From NCBI GenBank assembly GCA_021234155.1, contig JAJEKV010000001.1, positions 18,125,382 through 18,189,381 on the forward strand: 64,000 nt of DNA, in the 5' to 3' direction. The notes under the pieces were generated by a model that was not told the origin of the DNA, searched no databases, and was given only the letters and a program-made list of their open reading frames with translations. This stretch comes from Isoetes taiwanensis. Its lineage: Eukaryota > Streptophyta > Lycopodiopsida > Isoetales > Isoetaceae. The position numbers and the translations under genes are program-made. Below, in pieces: positions 11,116-23,582 of this stretch. Within the stretch, counting starts at the first letter, position 1; the number at the start of each line of letters is the position of its first letter.

Positions 11116-13359
11116 AATAGCCTTGCGTTAACAGCTTACAACATTTCCAGCATCACGGTTGTCCTCATTGTTCACAAATCCAAGAATTGCCGCCTCGTGA
11201 AACTTTCGCCTCCAATTGTGAATAATAACCCTAAAATTTGATATCGGAGGTATTTTTATTTTTCGGGTCGCCCCAAAGGCATTGTTCGATAGGGCCGGAA
11301 TATTATTAGCGCTGAACCCAATTCCATTTATAATGCATATAAATCGTATAAGTTGCATGATCAGGCATATGATTTAGCTTCTTGTATGTATCCAAATTGT
11401 ACATTACTGATGCTGGCATCTAAAGTTTTTGCACCCATTGTTTTCTTCCCCCCTGTGTATCTCAATTTCAAATACCATGAACGAGATTGGCATTGTTCGA
11501 TAAATGGCGATCTTTGCAAGTCATTGTTATGATTTTCTTTGCCTCTTATGGTGAACATAGGTAACTTGGAGTAACTTCCATCAATCAAAGTGTATCATTA
11601 CCTTTTTATGTATTTTATGGATGAACTTCAAAACACATACATCATGTTGCAAAGTGGGAGGTAACCTTTGTATTATTGAAATTTTTACTTAGATTAGCAA
11701 AGAAGAGGAAGGTTTGCTTTATTCAAGTGTGGTGCACCTGCTTTATGATGATTCAAATATTTAAAACTATCATTCACTAATAACGTGATCCAAATACAAC
11801 TTATTGAGTTGCATTCTTTCTCTTCTAATTCTTTGAATAACAATTAAATATTTTTTCTCTTCAAATTTGTATTCACTACATTAGTGGATAGAAAGATATA
11901 CCTTCTGGCATTTCACATCTATAGCCATGTCAGTGTTGACTATGATAACCATATGCAGGATGTAATGTTTTAACAATCGAGAGTAAGCGATTGTAGAACA
12001 ATTGAATCTAATTTAAGTAGGATGTTGAATCAAGTGAAAGAAATCCATTATGCCCTTATTTGGAAGACGCAAACCTTTGTTATTCAAACAAAAGTTATAT
12101 ATAAAGCAAATGTGGGCTAAATACTCTGTGGAAAAAATGTTTATTGCATCAAAACCAACCACCACAACATAAAAGACAAATGGAAAACATTCAAAACCAT
12201 TGTGAAGTTCGCGAATGCCATATAAATCGTTAAGTATAGCACATATTCCATAACACACCAAAACAAAGATTAAAAAAACAAAAAAATAAAATAAAATCTG
12301 CATACAAAAAGTAGCCGCCAAACACTCACTTATGCCAGTATATAGATGCAAAAAAATTTAAATTTTTCTTCTACAATACGAAATGCTTAGAAGCTCCTAA
12401 AGCCACAACCTAGAGTTGGAGTTGTAGTACTCTTTGAGGGATCCAGTGGGGGCTCTGGTCTCTAGCTTTTTACTCATGGTCTGAATTATTATGGTGACTT
12501 TTAATCTACAAAAAAGAACATGTACATTACCGTCAAAGATGTTGACGCCATGATGCCACAAAGAAAACTCTGTTTAGAGCATATGTTGAGCCATGGCAGT
12601 CGAAGCTGAAAAAGGCTCTGTTATTTTTCGGCTCTATGCAGGACCAAACTACTGAATTCAGGTGCTCAATTTGTGCTTGAACTTGTGTGAAAAACCTTGA
12701 TGGGATGTAAGGCCAAGAGTTTTTACTAGCACAGAAACTATAGTGCACCCATCATGGGTTTGAGATATAATGAGGACAGATACGGGTATGAAAGCCATTC
12801 TTTGCAAACAATTCCCAGATGGAGGCGATAAGGGAGGCTTGCATCAGGCCGATTTATTCCAAGCCCAGTACCAAAGAAAGCAAATTTGTAATGGATCTGC
12901 ACTAAAAATTGAGCTACAACTAAAATTTGTATTAATATTCAATTCAGAGCATGATATTGCAAGAGACACCTGCATACTAGGCCAATCCTTCTAAATCCTA
13001 TGTAAAAAGATTATCATGTGAACAACATGCCTGCCCAAACCCTAGACTATGAAGAATCCTGTACGCCCACAGACATATAAAAACCCCCTGTTTTAGGTGC
13101 CATACCAAATTTCGGCCGGAATGCAAGGAATCCCTTGTAATGTAAGAAAATTGACATGTAAAGATCCCTTATTTCAATCGAAATGCTGGCAGTCATAATA
13201 CAGTTCCAATGCTGATCCTGGCCTCCTGCTACAGTAATTGTTCAACCCTACTACAATGTTAATTGTTCTGATGCTGTTGTCACTTCCATGTTTCCCAAAC
13301 AGCTCGCCCAAATAGGTCTCCAGCTCTATTCTGATATGGCACAACTATTGCTTTCTCTC
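11116..13359. other. Intergenic, no gene recognised
   Basis: AT-rich DNA upstream of the RNA-binding protein gene. The only long frame (12013-12351, minus) is hydrophobic and AT-driven with no family resemblance. The promoter of the flanking gene should lie at 11116-11500, but no TATA box or element stands out. Confidence 0.5.
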
Positions 13360-13375
13360 CTTTTATAGTTTTGAT
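13360..13375. repeat. Target-site duplication of LINE C, left copy
   Basis: CTTTTATAGTTTTGAT, identical over 16 bp to 17778-17793. Confidence 0.93.
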
Positions 13376-13399
13376 CTCACCAAGCGCATCCGGGATCAG

Positions 13400-13870
13400 A
13401 TCTATCTCACATGGCATTTCAGACTACAGTGCGCATTGTTCGAGCAAGCCGCCTTTGGGCTCAACGCACAGATCGCCCACGCGTTGTCACCTTCACGGTG
13501 GCAGACATGTGAGTGCGTGAGGTAATTCTGCGTCAGAGTAGGCAATTGAAGGGGACTACTCTGTATGTCGACCAGGATCTTACTCCGATACAACAGGAGT
13601 CCTGCCGGCAGCAGCTGGCCCAAGTCAGGGACGTCCGTCTTCGAGGAGGTGCTGCAGGACTAGTCCGAGGCAAGCTTCGCATTTTTAGGTCGGCGCCTGC
13701 TGAGGTCAGCGATGCAATGCGTCAAGCTGCTGCCACTCCTGCTACTGCCACCAATACCCCTATTGCGCCTCCTGCTCCCACTGCTTCAACTGCTGCTCAG
13801 GCGCCACACACTGCTCCCCCTGCAACCGGAACAGATCATCGAGTGTTTGTGCCAACAAATAGGAACTGTG
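13400..13870 (+). pseudogene. LINE C ORF1 C-terminal region
   Basis: The frame contains VREVILRQSRQLKGTTLYVD, then further conserved text ending GLVRGKLRIF, and a Pro/Ala/Thr-rich stretch. The first block resembles the C-terminal nucleic-acid-binding domain of L1 ORF1 proteins (basic strand, then a turn, a hydrophobic strand and a helix). The same block recurs in LINE D (50455-50630) and LINE E (20120-20290), so it is a conserved part of the family. Stops lie at both ends, and the 5' portion is missing through truncation. Confidence 0.7.
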
Positions 13871-13877
13871 CCTCCGT

Positions 13878-14575
13878 ATGGTATCTTGGAACTGTCGGGG
13901 CTTCCCGTGGCAGAAAGGGGATAGTCTCAACTCTATTGCACCAGATATGGATCTCATTTTCATCATGGAAACATGGGAACATGCAGGGTACAGACTGTCG
14001 AACCTTCCAGGCTATCTGCATTTCTCGGTGTTCAATGAGTGCACAGGGAAGCGAGGGCATGGCGGGGTTGCCTGCTACTATCGTGCAACCTTCAGGCACT
14101 CAGTCTCGCTGCACAAAACAGACAGGTACAATCGCTACTTGTGGGTGCGCATGTAGCGTGACAGTGGTAGCATTCTCTTCATCTCAGCATGCTACTTTCC
14201 ACATGCCGAGAGCAACTTTTATAACACTCATTCGGATGTGGATAGATTGGAGCCCTATGTCGATCTATATGATGACATACAACAGCACAAACAGTTGGAC
14301 AAGGTTATATTGCTTGGCGACTTTAATGCATGCACAGGAGCCGAGCAGGTCCCAAACTTTGAGCCCCTGGCAGATGACGTCTTGCAGTTGAACCCCGCAG
14401 AGGTGGCTTGGTCAAGGATATCAGATGACAATCATATTTCACGCTATGGCAGGCTGTTGTTGTTGCTGGGTAGTATCTTTGACCTAGTTATTTGTAACGG
14501 GTTGGCACAATGGCCATCTTCCAAATGCTGCACTTGTAGACAGGAGAACCAAGGGGCGGCTCCAGTGTGATGGAT
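13878..14575 (+). pseudogene. LINE C endonuclease domain, broken
   Basis: Frames at 13878-14156 and 14238-14570 together hold the APE-type endonuclease. VSWNCRGFPW opens the fold, DLIFIMETW carries the catalytic Glu, GHGGVACYYR follows, and VILLGDFNACTG is the GDFN motif. A stop and a frame change separate the two halves. In active elements this domain nicks the target DNA to prime reverse transcription. Confidence 0.85.
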
Positions 14576-14953
14576 TATCTGCTGGTTGAGGAACAGGATC
14601 TGCACCTGGTTACCCATTTTTCCATTGGAACAGACACTGGGACGAGGAAGTGGACTCGGACCACTAGCCTCTGTTCGTGCATCTCCATTGGCAAGCTCCC
14701 CGTACATCTACTGCCTCAACACCCCAGGTGCCTCAGCTGCGTCTGGACTACGACCGTGCAGAGACATATGCCCAGCTGCTTGAGCATGACCTGGCGACTG
14801 CTGCAACTCCCCACACTTCAACAGGACTCACCTGCTTCTGACAGCTGCCGAGAGATGCTTTGGGAGAGGCCGCTCGCGGCGAACCTCGGGCGCTGCCACC
14901 TTCCCCTGCAATAGCCGCTCGGGGGCCGGACACCAGTCCCTCCACAGATAGGC

Positions 14954-16730
14954 ATGGCTCTGGTCATCACAGAGAGGGATGTCATCATGGGCCTACAACA
15001 TCTAACTAATGGGAAGGCAGCAGATTTAGATGGCATGCAGGCGAAACTTCTGAAATGGGCTGGGCCTCCACTGGTGTCTGTCCTCACAGCATTATTCAAT
15101 AAAGCATTGCAAGAAGGCTTCCCTCCGCAGTGGACCACTAGTAGAGTTGTGCCCATATACAAGGCAGGGGACCCTCAATGCCTCGACCAACTATCGTACT
15201 ATTATGGTCAGCTCTCTCTTTGCAAAACTGTTGGCTGGCATCCTTGAGCAGCGGCTGACAATATGGGCAGAGGAGGCAGGTGTGCAAGCTCTCACACAGG
15301 CAGGTTTTCTTCGGCCCAGGCATTCCACCATTGATCATATCTTCACTCTGCGCACATTGATTGAGGATAGCAGGAATCACTGACAAAACCTGTACTGTTG
15401 TTTCGTGGATTTCGTAAAAGCTTTTGACACAGTGCCCCGGGACAGGTTATGGGACAGACTGCGGCAGCTGGGGACCCCCCTTGACTTGCAGAATGCAGTA
15501 TATAGGCTATACGAGGCATGCTCAGGCTGTATCACATCGTCAGGACAGCCGAAAATCAGAAATATTGGAGTGCGTCAGGGTTGCCCCCTCTCCCCCACAC
15601 TCTTTGGCCTATACATTGACCAGCTGGAAGATTGGCTCTCTGAGCATGGAGGTGCGGGCGCCCATCTCATGCATCACACGATCCAGCTACTCATATGTGC
15701 TGACGATGTCAACCTCTTGGCCTATACTCCAGAGGACATGCAACGTCACCTGGATGCTCTTGACACTTTTTGCCGATTCACTGGCATGCAAGTTAACTTG
15801 GCCAAAACTAGGGTGCTGCTAGTTTCATCATCCCATCAGCCAAGGCTTCCCTCATTCACTTAACAGGGACAAGATGTAGAGGTGGCTCTGACCTACAAGT
15901 ACTTGGGGATCGAGTTCTCTACTACCACCTATTGGGATGTTGCCATCAGGATGCATGTCACGGCGGGTTGGAAAGCACTATATGCCATGCAGAACAACAG
16001 CCACAAGGCAGAGTTGTATGCCTGGGGCCATCAGTCACACTTGTTTCGGGCCTTGGTCGAGCTGGTCCTTTTGTGTGGGGCAGAAGTGTGGGGTCCGGTG
16101 ATATCCCTCAACACCTGGAATCACCTCGAGCAGGTGCAGAAAGCCTTCTTGGCACGAGCCCTTGGGGTAAGGTCCACGGTTCCATACTAGATCCTACTCC
16201 AGGAGACAGATTTTCTACCCCTTCAACGGGCTGCACTGCCATATCATTTACTTCCAGAAGGTGGCCGCTATGGGTGATACACGTTTACCAACCTTGCTTT
16301 GGCCATGGCGATGGGTCCCCAACGCCTGAAAGCCTGCTGGAAGGACAAGCAAGCTCAGTGGTTCTCACGCTGGGGTGTACAGGCAAATAGATGTGTACAT
16401 GTAAGGACAAAGAAAGATCACAAAGCACTTAAGCTGTACCTAGATGCTACTTTCCTTCGCAAGCTCTGGGATGCAGATGCTCTCGGACGACGCGTTAAGC
16501 TGGTACACTATCGCCAGACAAGTCAATCCTAGGCTCACGAGGCCCACACCAAGCATTTTGTACACCCGGTTGCCCATGAAGAAGCGCGCACTTATAACTT
16601 CCATTCGCGACGGGTGCACATCGCCTCCGCATTGAGACGGGGCGTTGGGCTCCTGAAGCACGAGCAAAGGCTTTGCTGGTGTTGCCACCGAGGCCATTGA
16701 GGATGAATGTCATGCCCTCGGATCGCCCGG
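14954..16730 (+). pseudogene. LINE C reverse transcriptase and C-terminal domain, broken
   Basis: 14954-15250 gives finger motifs (LTNGKAADLDGMQAKLLK, VVPIYKAGD). 15147-15383 gives YRTIMVSSLFAKLLAGILE and the QAGF region. 15405-15863 gives FVDFVKAFDTVPRDRLW, VRQGCPLSPTLFGLYID and LLICADDVNLLAY, where Cys replaces the usual Tyr/Phe of the catalytic [FY]XDD motif. 15882-16190 is the thumb region (YKYLGIEF, AEVWGP). A Trp-rich C-terminal part follows to about 16730 in other frames. At least four frame breaks are visible. Confidence 0.88.
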
Positions 16731-16947
16731 CGTTTGCCCATATCGCGAGCGGTATGTCCGATTGCTAGTGCCCGGCCAACCGTTGCATGAGTTGTTGAAT
16801 ACTGGCGTCGATGGGTTTGTTGGGGTCATACCTCGAGGAGGTTATGAATCTGAGGACTTCGGTTGTCTCCTCGGGGCCGGTATTGAACGCCCTATACAAT
16901 TATACGGCGTGCTAGCATACTTTATTACCGCTAAGGTTTTTCCCTCG

Positions 16948-16971
16948 AAAACCCGCCAGGGCGGGGGTTTT
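16948..16971 (+). other. LINE C 3' UTR hairpin
   Basis: AAAACCCGCC and GGCGGGGGTTTT form a GC-rich stem with a two-base loop, preceded by the conserved TTTTTCCCTCG. The same hairpin occurs at 24199-24222 and 54081-54101. By analogy with stringent-type LINEs it may be the structure the reverse transcriptase recognises; that role is inferred. Confidence 0.7.
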
Positions 16972-17631
16972 AATCCCTCGATATCGCTTACGCTTCTCGC
17001 CGGGCGCTTACCGAGCACTGGCGCTGTTTGGTCGTTCGGGTGCCGGAAGGGTGGCGCTGGGAGGTCTTGATGATGGGTGGCGCGGGAAGGGCGCTTCAGC
17101 TTAGTGAGGATGCACCTCCTCTAAGCGACTTCCCTGGCGTTTTTCACGAGCGCCCGCCTTCCTGCGGCGCTGGGTGATTGGCGTTCGGGCCTATTGGATC
17201 TTTGTTTTCACTTCAGCCCGGTGCCCTCGGGGCCAACCGCTTTTTGCGGAAGTAGCTGCCGTGGGTTTAGGGACTTGACTTTTGTTCTCGGTGGCGGCTC
17301 TTATGGTCTAGTGGTTTGATCGAGCTCCTTGGATTGGGTGACACGGGATCTTTGCACCAGCATCTATTTGCTCACGGTTTTAGCGAGAAGATGGAGATTT
17401 AGCGGCGTGCGTAAGCTTGCACCGATCCCTCGGCACCGGTGTGAAGAGGTTACGGTTCGGGCGTTTGGTGAAGTTCTTACATTTTGTTGGAGGTATGCTT
17501 GTTGCTTCTTGCAATAGCATGGGTTTTTGGATATGTAGTCATCCTGGCAACAGTTTTTTCCCATGTGGTTTTTAATCTGGGCCATGGTGATTATACTTTA
17601 TTTTGTTTGTAAGGGCTTCGGTCCATGTTCT

Positions 17632-17777
17632 GGTTAGGGACTTCGGTCCCGCTTTGTACTTGGGTCCCATAACCCGATTGGGTTCCGCGGACGTTAAAAA
17701 TTTCTTCCTTCCTTTTTGTTTGGGTTCCATAGGCCAGTCGGTCTCCGTGGACGCTAAAAAATCTATTATATTCTATT
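17632..17777 (+). repeat. Tandem duplicated LINE C terminal block
   Basis: Two successive copies of the terminal block (GGGT[TC]CCATA, then a GATTGG/CAGTCGG segment, TCCG[CT]GGACG and [CT]TAAAAA) lie at about 17658-17710 and 17720-17777. The first ends in a TTCC-type run and the second in a TTCTA-type run. In the copies at 24 kb and 54 kb the block occurs once. Confidence 0.75.
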
Positions 17778-17793
17778 CTTTTATAGTTTTGAT
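17778..17793. repeat. Target-site duplication of LINE C, right copy
   Basis: CTTTTATAGTTTTGAT, identical over 16 bp to 13360-13375, directly after the microsatellite-like LINE tail. Confidence 0.93.
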
Positions 17794-18700
17794 GCAGGCT
17801 CCTTAAAATATCCCCTTTAAACAAAAAAATAAAAACATGTATTATTTTTATGACTCATAATGGTTTTCCATGCACTAAAAAGACCCCATTTTTGAATTAA
17901 ACTTTTTTCCCCAACAAAAAAAATTGTAAACAGCTTTTGCAAATATAATGGACCCCATAGCCTATTGATCTCTGTAGATGTTTGAAAAGCTATTATATTC
18001 TCTTCTTTGGTACTAAAATCTTGGCATTCAAGAGGTTACAGTAGGTATATGACGAGTTTGCCGAGTTGACCCTCCTGGCAACTCGGGACCTTGTCAAAAC
18101 TTGCAAAAATTCTAGGTTGGTGTGATAAACAATTGAATGTGGTGAAGAATTAAATTTTCTTTACTCATAATAATCAAAGATCAATATCCACCATCAAATA
18201 CAATAATATCTAGAGGAAACACTATCCTCAATACATTCACAATTGAGCAAATTAAATAGAAGCTTCTCTTAGTCTCCAATTGCACTATTGCCACTAAGCC
18301 CAAGCATCACCTTGTTCATTCACTCAGATGCACTCAATGGGGTTAGTCCTCGTGACTAAGTGGGGATCCCAAACATGCCTCTGCATGGGTGGAATACCTT
18401 GGAAATCTTCGATAACAAGAACATAAGCACAAGCAAAGATAGATCCTATATGAGTAAAGTGCTACTAAACAATGACTAATCAAATCAAATACAATACATG
18501 AGCATCCGAAGCAAAGAACGTAGCCAAAATATCAAACCATCATGACGCACAACTCCAGGACAATGGGAAGCTCAATCAGTCTACATGTAGACCCTGTGAA
18601 CAGAAAAATGGCCAACCATCTTACATTTCAAGCCTCGTATGCAAATTCTATAAGCATCAAAAATGCCTCTCTTGCATATTCTCTCACCAGAGTTTTGCTT
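17794..18700. other. Intergenic AT-rich stretch with a dispersed repeat
   Basis: No gene is visible. The segment from about 18050 to 18220 (TTGCCGAG, a central GGCAACTCGGGACCTTGTC, then AATATCCA-CATCAAAT) resembles 42835-42975, which suggests an old dispersed element. A block resembling the LINE terminal sequence (CCCATAGCCTATTGATCTC) lies at 17953-18005. Confidence 0.45.
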
Positions 18701-20296
18701 TCAAGGCTCAAATTTTGTGCAATCGAAGTTTTTGAGTCCCCATTTGGATTCTAAGCATCCAAAACATCCTTTAAGCGATATTTCCACTTTGTCGCGGCCT
18801 CTACCTGGACCTCATCCCCCATGCCCCAACCAGCCATGGCCACTTATGTAGCCCCCCTACCTCGATCCCAATTTGGATGTCCAACCCCACAAGACCCAGC
18901 CTCTTGCCCAGATACACCTGCAACCTGAAGGCCCTTCGCATGACGAGCTCTCCTGGAAGAACCAAGTAAAGGGGCCACCACGAAACGGGCCAAACCAAAG
19001 GGCAAAGGCAAGGGAGAAGCCTCTTCCATGAGGGGAGAGGCGCGAGGGAAGGCCCTATCAATGAAGTTGGCCCGATTGGAGGTTAATTGCTGCCTAGGTC
19101 CGATGGCACACCAGGCATCAATGGAGGCTTGGAAGCCACTCACGGCGAGAATTGAGAGCAACAATGCCCGAATTGCAGGGCTCATAGAAGAGGTGCAATC
19201 TTCAATGCTCTAGGTGCTCAAAAGGCAATTGACAATGGAGAAATAATGGATTGTGAAGATGGACCTACACATAGCAAATAGCCTCGAGAGGCAACGGGAC
19301 AAGCAAGTAGGGCCTCGCTGACCTGCAGGCCCGTTAAGACTCCCTGTCTACCACCATAAAAGCCATGATACAAGACAAGCAACGTGCTGAGAAGAACATG
19401 ATAGCAACCATCTCTTGTTTTCGATCAGAAGCTGGGGAGGCCACTATCATGATACGAAAATTCTAGGTCGCCTTTGAAGATAGCCAATTACAACTGAGAG
19501 CCCTTCAAAGTAGGGTTGATACAAGGGAAGAGGCCTCATTGGTAGTGAACCCTATGCTGGGAAGATCAACTCTGTTGCTCAAGATCGAGATGTGCAAGAG
19601 TTGCGGGAAGCCATTGCCCAATAAGGCAGGGCCTCATGTAGAGGCTCATGAGCAACTGCAGTGGTGCATGTGCGAATGGGCAAGGTAGCAACAATTCCAG
19701 CAAGAGCTAAGCTCTCGACTTTAGGAATAAGAGGCCACTGCGCAGACCACGACAGTCCCACACGTCCAAAAGCCTGCACGACACTAGCCAGGGCCGCACA
19801 CTGCTGCACCGCCAAGCCGCCCCATGCCGCCACCATCCCAGCGCAGGCCACAGCCACCCTCCCCCCCTTTCCCGCGACCGCAAACAGCACCCGTCGCACT
19901 GATGAGCATTGACATGATGATCAGAGAGTTCTATGAGTTGAGATGCAGAAGCCATAAAGTGGTGATACATAGCCTAATAGAAGAGGCAGGGGAGAACCTC
20001 ATCAACTGCCTTCAAATGTTGATCCTTGTCCTAATGACGTTCCATATGCCAATACACATTGTTACAGTGAGCTGCCATGGTGCCCAGCACACTGAGCACC
20101 TCCGAGTGGTCACGTCTATGGTCAAGGTTGCGCAAGTGTGAGCAGCAATCCTGCATCAGGCCAAGCAGTTGAAGGGGACCACTCTGTATGTTGACCAAGA
20201 TCTAACCCCAATACAATAGGGAGCTGCAGGCACGAGTTGGCCAAAGTTAAGAGCGTCCGCAGACAAGGAGGATTTGCAGGACTGATTTGAGGCACA
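18700..20296 (+). mobile_element. LINE E: ORF1 portion of the LINE C/D family
   Basis: The motif TTTTTGAGTCCCCA followed by TTGGATTCTAAGCA, seen in the 5' part of LINE D (49210-49235), appears at 18730-18755. Around 19080-19210 a segment parallels LINE D 49480-49560. At 20120-20290 the ORF1 C-terminal block recurs (LKGTTLYVDQDLTPIQ in translation, with stops). No endonuclease or RT follows; Ty3 sequence begins at about 20297, so either the element ended there or the Ty3 element cut it off. Frames are broken throughout. Confidence 0.65.
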
Positions 20297-22351
20297 ATCC
20301 AATCATTTGGAGGAAATGAAGCCATTGTATGCCACTGACCATGATTATAAGGATATTCGGTTATTGGCTCAAAGTGGCAATGCTTAGGGAGATAAGATCG
20401 TTAATGGGTTTTTATATAAAGGTCCAAAGCTATGCATTGTTCGTGATTTTAGATCACTTATTCTTATAGAGGTCCATGATGCACTTATTGGGGGTCATCG
20501 TGGCGTGGGGGCGACTTTGGCGAACCATACTTTATTTGGCCTGGATTGCGGAGAGATGTCTTGGTTCATATTCCTCATTGTGTCACTTGCCAACGGATAA
20601 AGAAAACAAAAAAGAAACCTCATGGTGTTCCTTTATCCTTGCCTATTCCGGACGCGAAGTGGAAGCAGATCACTATGGATTTCATTGTTGGTCTTTCCGC
20701 AAGTTCTCGCATGAATACTGTCATTTGGACAGTTGTTGATTGTTTAACTAAACATGCACATTTTATTCCTTGTTCGGATAAATTGACAGCTTGTAGTGCG
20801 GCTACGCTCTTTATCAAAGAGATATTTAGGCTACATGGGTTGCCTAAGATTATTATATCCGATCGTGATACAAAGTTTACCAGTAAATTCTGAAAGGAAT
20901 TGTTTATGCAATTGGGAATGGAGTTAAGGTTCTCCACTGCTTTTCACCCAGAAACTGATGGACAATCCGAGGTAGTGAATAAAGTTATTTGCTCCATCTT
21001 AAGGGGGTTTGTCAATGAACATCAAGGTCAATGGGAAGAGTATTTGCCTATTGCTGAACTTGTGTGCAATAACACATCTAAGTCTACATGACTCCTTATC
21101 AAGCAGTCTATAGCTAGCCTGTACGAGAGCCACTCTTTTGAGTGTGTGAGGATGTTCCAGCTGCTGACGATTTGGTTATTGAGCATAAAGATCTCATAGG
21201 CTTTCTTCAGGCTCGTATTCGAGATGCTCAGGCATCTTTTGCAAATAAATCATCTAAGTTTGCGACAGCCAATGGTTTCTAAGGAAGGAGATTGGGTATG
21301 GATGAGGATCCATGAGGGCCACTTTAAGAAAGATACGCGCAAGAAGGATCTTAAGTTGGTACCCCGTTTCCATGGACCATTTCAAGTTATTAGTGGCCAA
21401 TGAGAATGCATATCAATTAAGATTGCCTCAAGGTTGGAAAATGCATGATATAGTGAATGCGTCATTCCTAAAGGCTTATCGTGGTAAAGAGTTGCCTCAA
21501 CTTGGGAGGTTAAGTGAGCCAGAATTGATTGATGATTCCGAAGTTCTAGAGCCGGAAACAATTTTGGTAGATAAATCCACTAGTGGTTCAAGATGATATT
21601 TGGTAAAGTTTGCTCACAAACCTTTGGAGGACACTTCATGGGTATGTGGCAATGTCTTAGAAGCTTATCCGGATATTCTTTAGGAATATAAAGATCGAGA
21701 AGTAAAAGAAGCCGAGGGACAAGATGTCCAAGGACATGCTTCTACTAGCCGGCCTAAGGGAGGGCCAAGGAAGGATTATACTCAGATGGCTAAAGGTATT
21801 TAAATACCCTTTTGCAAACAGAGGATTGCTGCAATGTCAAGAGGGAGGGAATGATATATGCCAAGGACGTGGCAGAAGGCCTTGGGATTTTTGGGCCATG
21901 TGGGCCTTTAGACATTTGGGCCTTTGTCCAAATGAGGGTTTGATCCAAAGGAGGACAAAGAGGCGTGCATACTATATAGTTGCTCGGGGGAGAGCTCAGG
22001 GGCAGCTGTGTCTTGGCTGACGGCTGTGGGTGGGTGGTGAGATAGCGTGCTACGTCAAGAGTCCGTTTTATAGTATTCATTTTATAGTATTTCTAAGTGT
22101 TTGATAGGTGGTGGAAACGAGAGATGTGCAATTTTTGAAGCATAACAGAACAAAGGGAAAGATCAAGTAAAATAGTAGAATAACCTGTGAGAGTGTGCTA
22201 TGGCCAACGCGTTCAATCCAAGAATCTATTCGTGGTGTTTTTTCACGTCTTTCTTCGGATCTCGTCGTTTTTCTTCGAATTTAAGCAGAATCAATCACTG
22301 CCTCACTTCAAGATTGAACCAATGTTCGCCTGACCTGGTTCCAGACTGCCA
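20297..22351 (+). mobile_element. Ty3-type chromovirus retrotransposon, 3' half
   Basis: From about 20340 the translation gives the end of the RNase H/integrase linker and the integrase zinc region (HRGVGATLANH, then HIPHCVTCQ). The integrase core follows, with its three acidic residues in TMDFIVGL, IISDRDTKF and DGQSEVVN. At 21312-21715 there is a C-terminal segment ending in a chromodomain-like stretch (YLVKFAHKP, then TSWV). A purine-rich tract at 21839-21851 precedes a putative 3' LTR starting TG at 21852 and perhaps ending near 22351, with a TATA-like CTATATA at about 21972. Gag, protease, most of RT and the 5' LTR are absent. Stops disable it. Confidence 0.82.
21852..22351 (+). repeat. 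Putative 3' LTR of the Ty3 element
   Basis: It begins with TG directly after a polypurine tract and contains a TATA-like site near 21972. The end is placed at the CA at 22350-22351, just before the LRR pseudogene start. No second LTR is available for comparison, so the right boundary is tentative. Confidence 0.45.
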
Positions 22352-23490
22352 GTCCAGGAGGCGTCACCTATGGGTAGATTACTATTATTCATCTTCTTCT
22401 TTCTAGCCTGGGGATCTAACTGCGGGGCAAAATCTTACGATGATTTTCAGTCTCTTTTGGGTTTCAACAGGATCGGAATGCAAACAACAGGGGTCTCATG
22501 TGCAAATGGACTGGCATCAGTTGTAATTCCTTGTCTAGAGGGGTCGATGGAATCAATTGAGTGGTATTATTCCTAAAGAGCTGGGGTTATCTACACTCGC
22601 AGAATTGGCACTCCATGCGAATTATATGGTAAAATCCCAGATGGATTATTCAGAAACTGCTCTGCTCTCACGTATTTAGATCTCGAGTCTAATAATTTGA
22701 CAGGTAACATTAATAAAGAGTTGGGTACAGCTCTGCAAGTTTTGTTTTTGAATGATAACCAGCTTTCTGGTGACATACCAAGTGAGTTGTTCTCAAACTG
22801 CTCTGCTACCAACAGTTTGATAGGCTCAATTCCTAAGGAGCCCAGTTTAGTTGTTCTGCTCTGACATATTTAGTTCTCAGTTCTAATAACTTGACAGGCA
22901 GTATAATTCCTAAAGAGCTAAGTAATTGTTATGCTCTGGGATATTTACACCTCGGTTCGAGTTTTGCTTATAACATATTTGTATTAGTTTAGAAGGCAAT
23001 ATCCCACATGAGCTAGCTAACCTCTCTACTCTCGAATATTTGATGCTTGGAACTCCAGAATCTACTGTATTTGGATCTGCATGAAAATGAATTGTCAGGC
23101 ATGATACCTATTGAGTTGGGAGATCTTAGATTTCTCTCTATATTGAAACTACTACACTCCAACAGTTTGAATGCAGAAATACCGTCTAATTTTGATGTTT
23201 CGCACTTTGCTATCATAGAATAACAGTATAATACTTTAGGAGGACAATATCCAACTCTGGGTTTTCAAAATCAGGAAACAACATGGATAGCAGATTTTCC
23301 ATAACAATTTTTCAGGGCTACTTCCAAAATTCTGCAATCTTCATGGTTTTATTTCGCTGAGCTTAGCTATAATAATCTGGAAGGCACAATACCTGAATGC
23401 ATTGGAACTTTGGATAAGATTACAACTCTGGATCTTTCAAATAATAAGCTTAATACAAATCTGGCAGGACTTGCCTTAAAAATACCACCG

Positions 23491-23492
23491 AT

Positions 23493-23582
<90 letters not shown>
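23491..23582. repeat. (GATA)n microsatellite, first copy
   Basis: About 22 uninterrupted GATA units in the first LRR duplicate. Confidence 0.97.

Larger units (their letters stand above)
13376..17777 (+). mobile_element. LINE C: L1-type non-LTR element with exact 16-bp TSD
   Basis: The 16-bp sequence CTTTTATAGTTTTGAT occurs perfectly at 13360-13375 and 17778-17793 and defines both ends. Inside, in order: the C-terminal part of an ORF1-like RNA-binding protein (13400-13870), endonuclease (13878-14575), reverse transcriptase (14954-15870), connection and C-terminal region (15880-16730), then a long 3' UTR with a GC hairpin (16948-16971) and two terminal blocks. The 3' end is a TTCTA-type microsatellite rather than poly(A). 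The 5' end is truncated inside ORF1. Several stops and frameshifts interrupt the coding parts. Confidence 0.93.

Noticed and set aside
12013-12351. 112-codon hydrophobic ORF, possible membrane protein
   Set aside because: AT-driven composition, no conserved motif, no neighbouring exons.
14444-15386. Minus-strand ORFs in the LINE C region
   Set aside because: They lie opposite the endonuclease and RT domains of LINE C and have no motif of their own.
17301-17470. SINE inside the LINE C 3' UTR (TATGGTCTAGTGGTTTGA and ACGGTTCGGGCG)
   Set aside because: The candidate A and B boxes are about 145 bp apart, too far for a tRNA-derived promoter.
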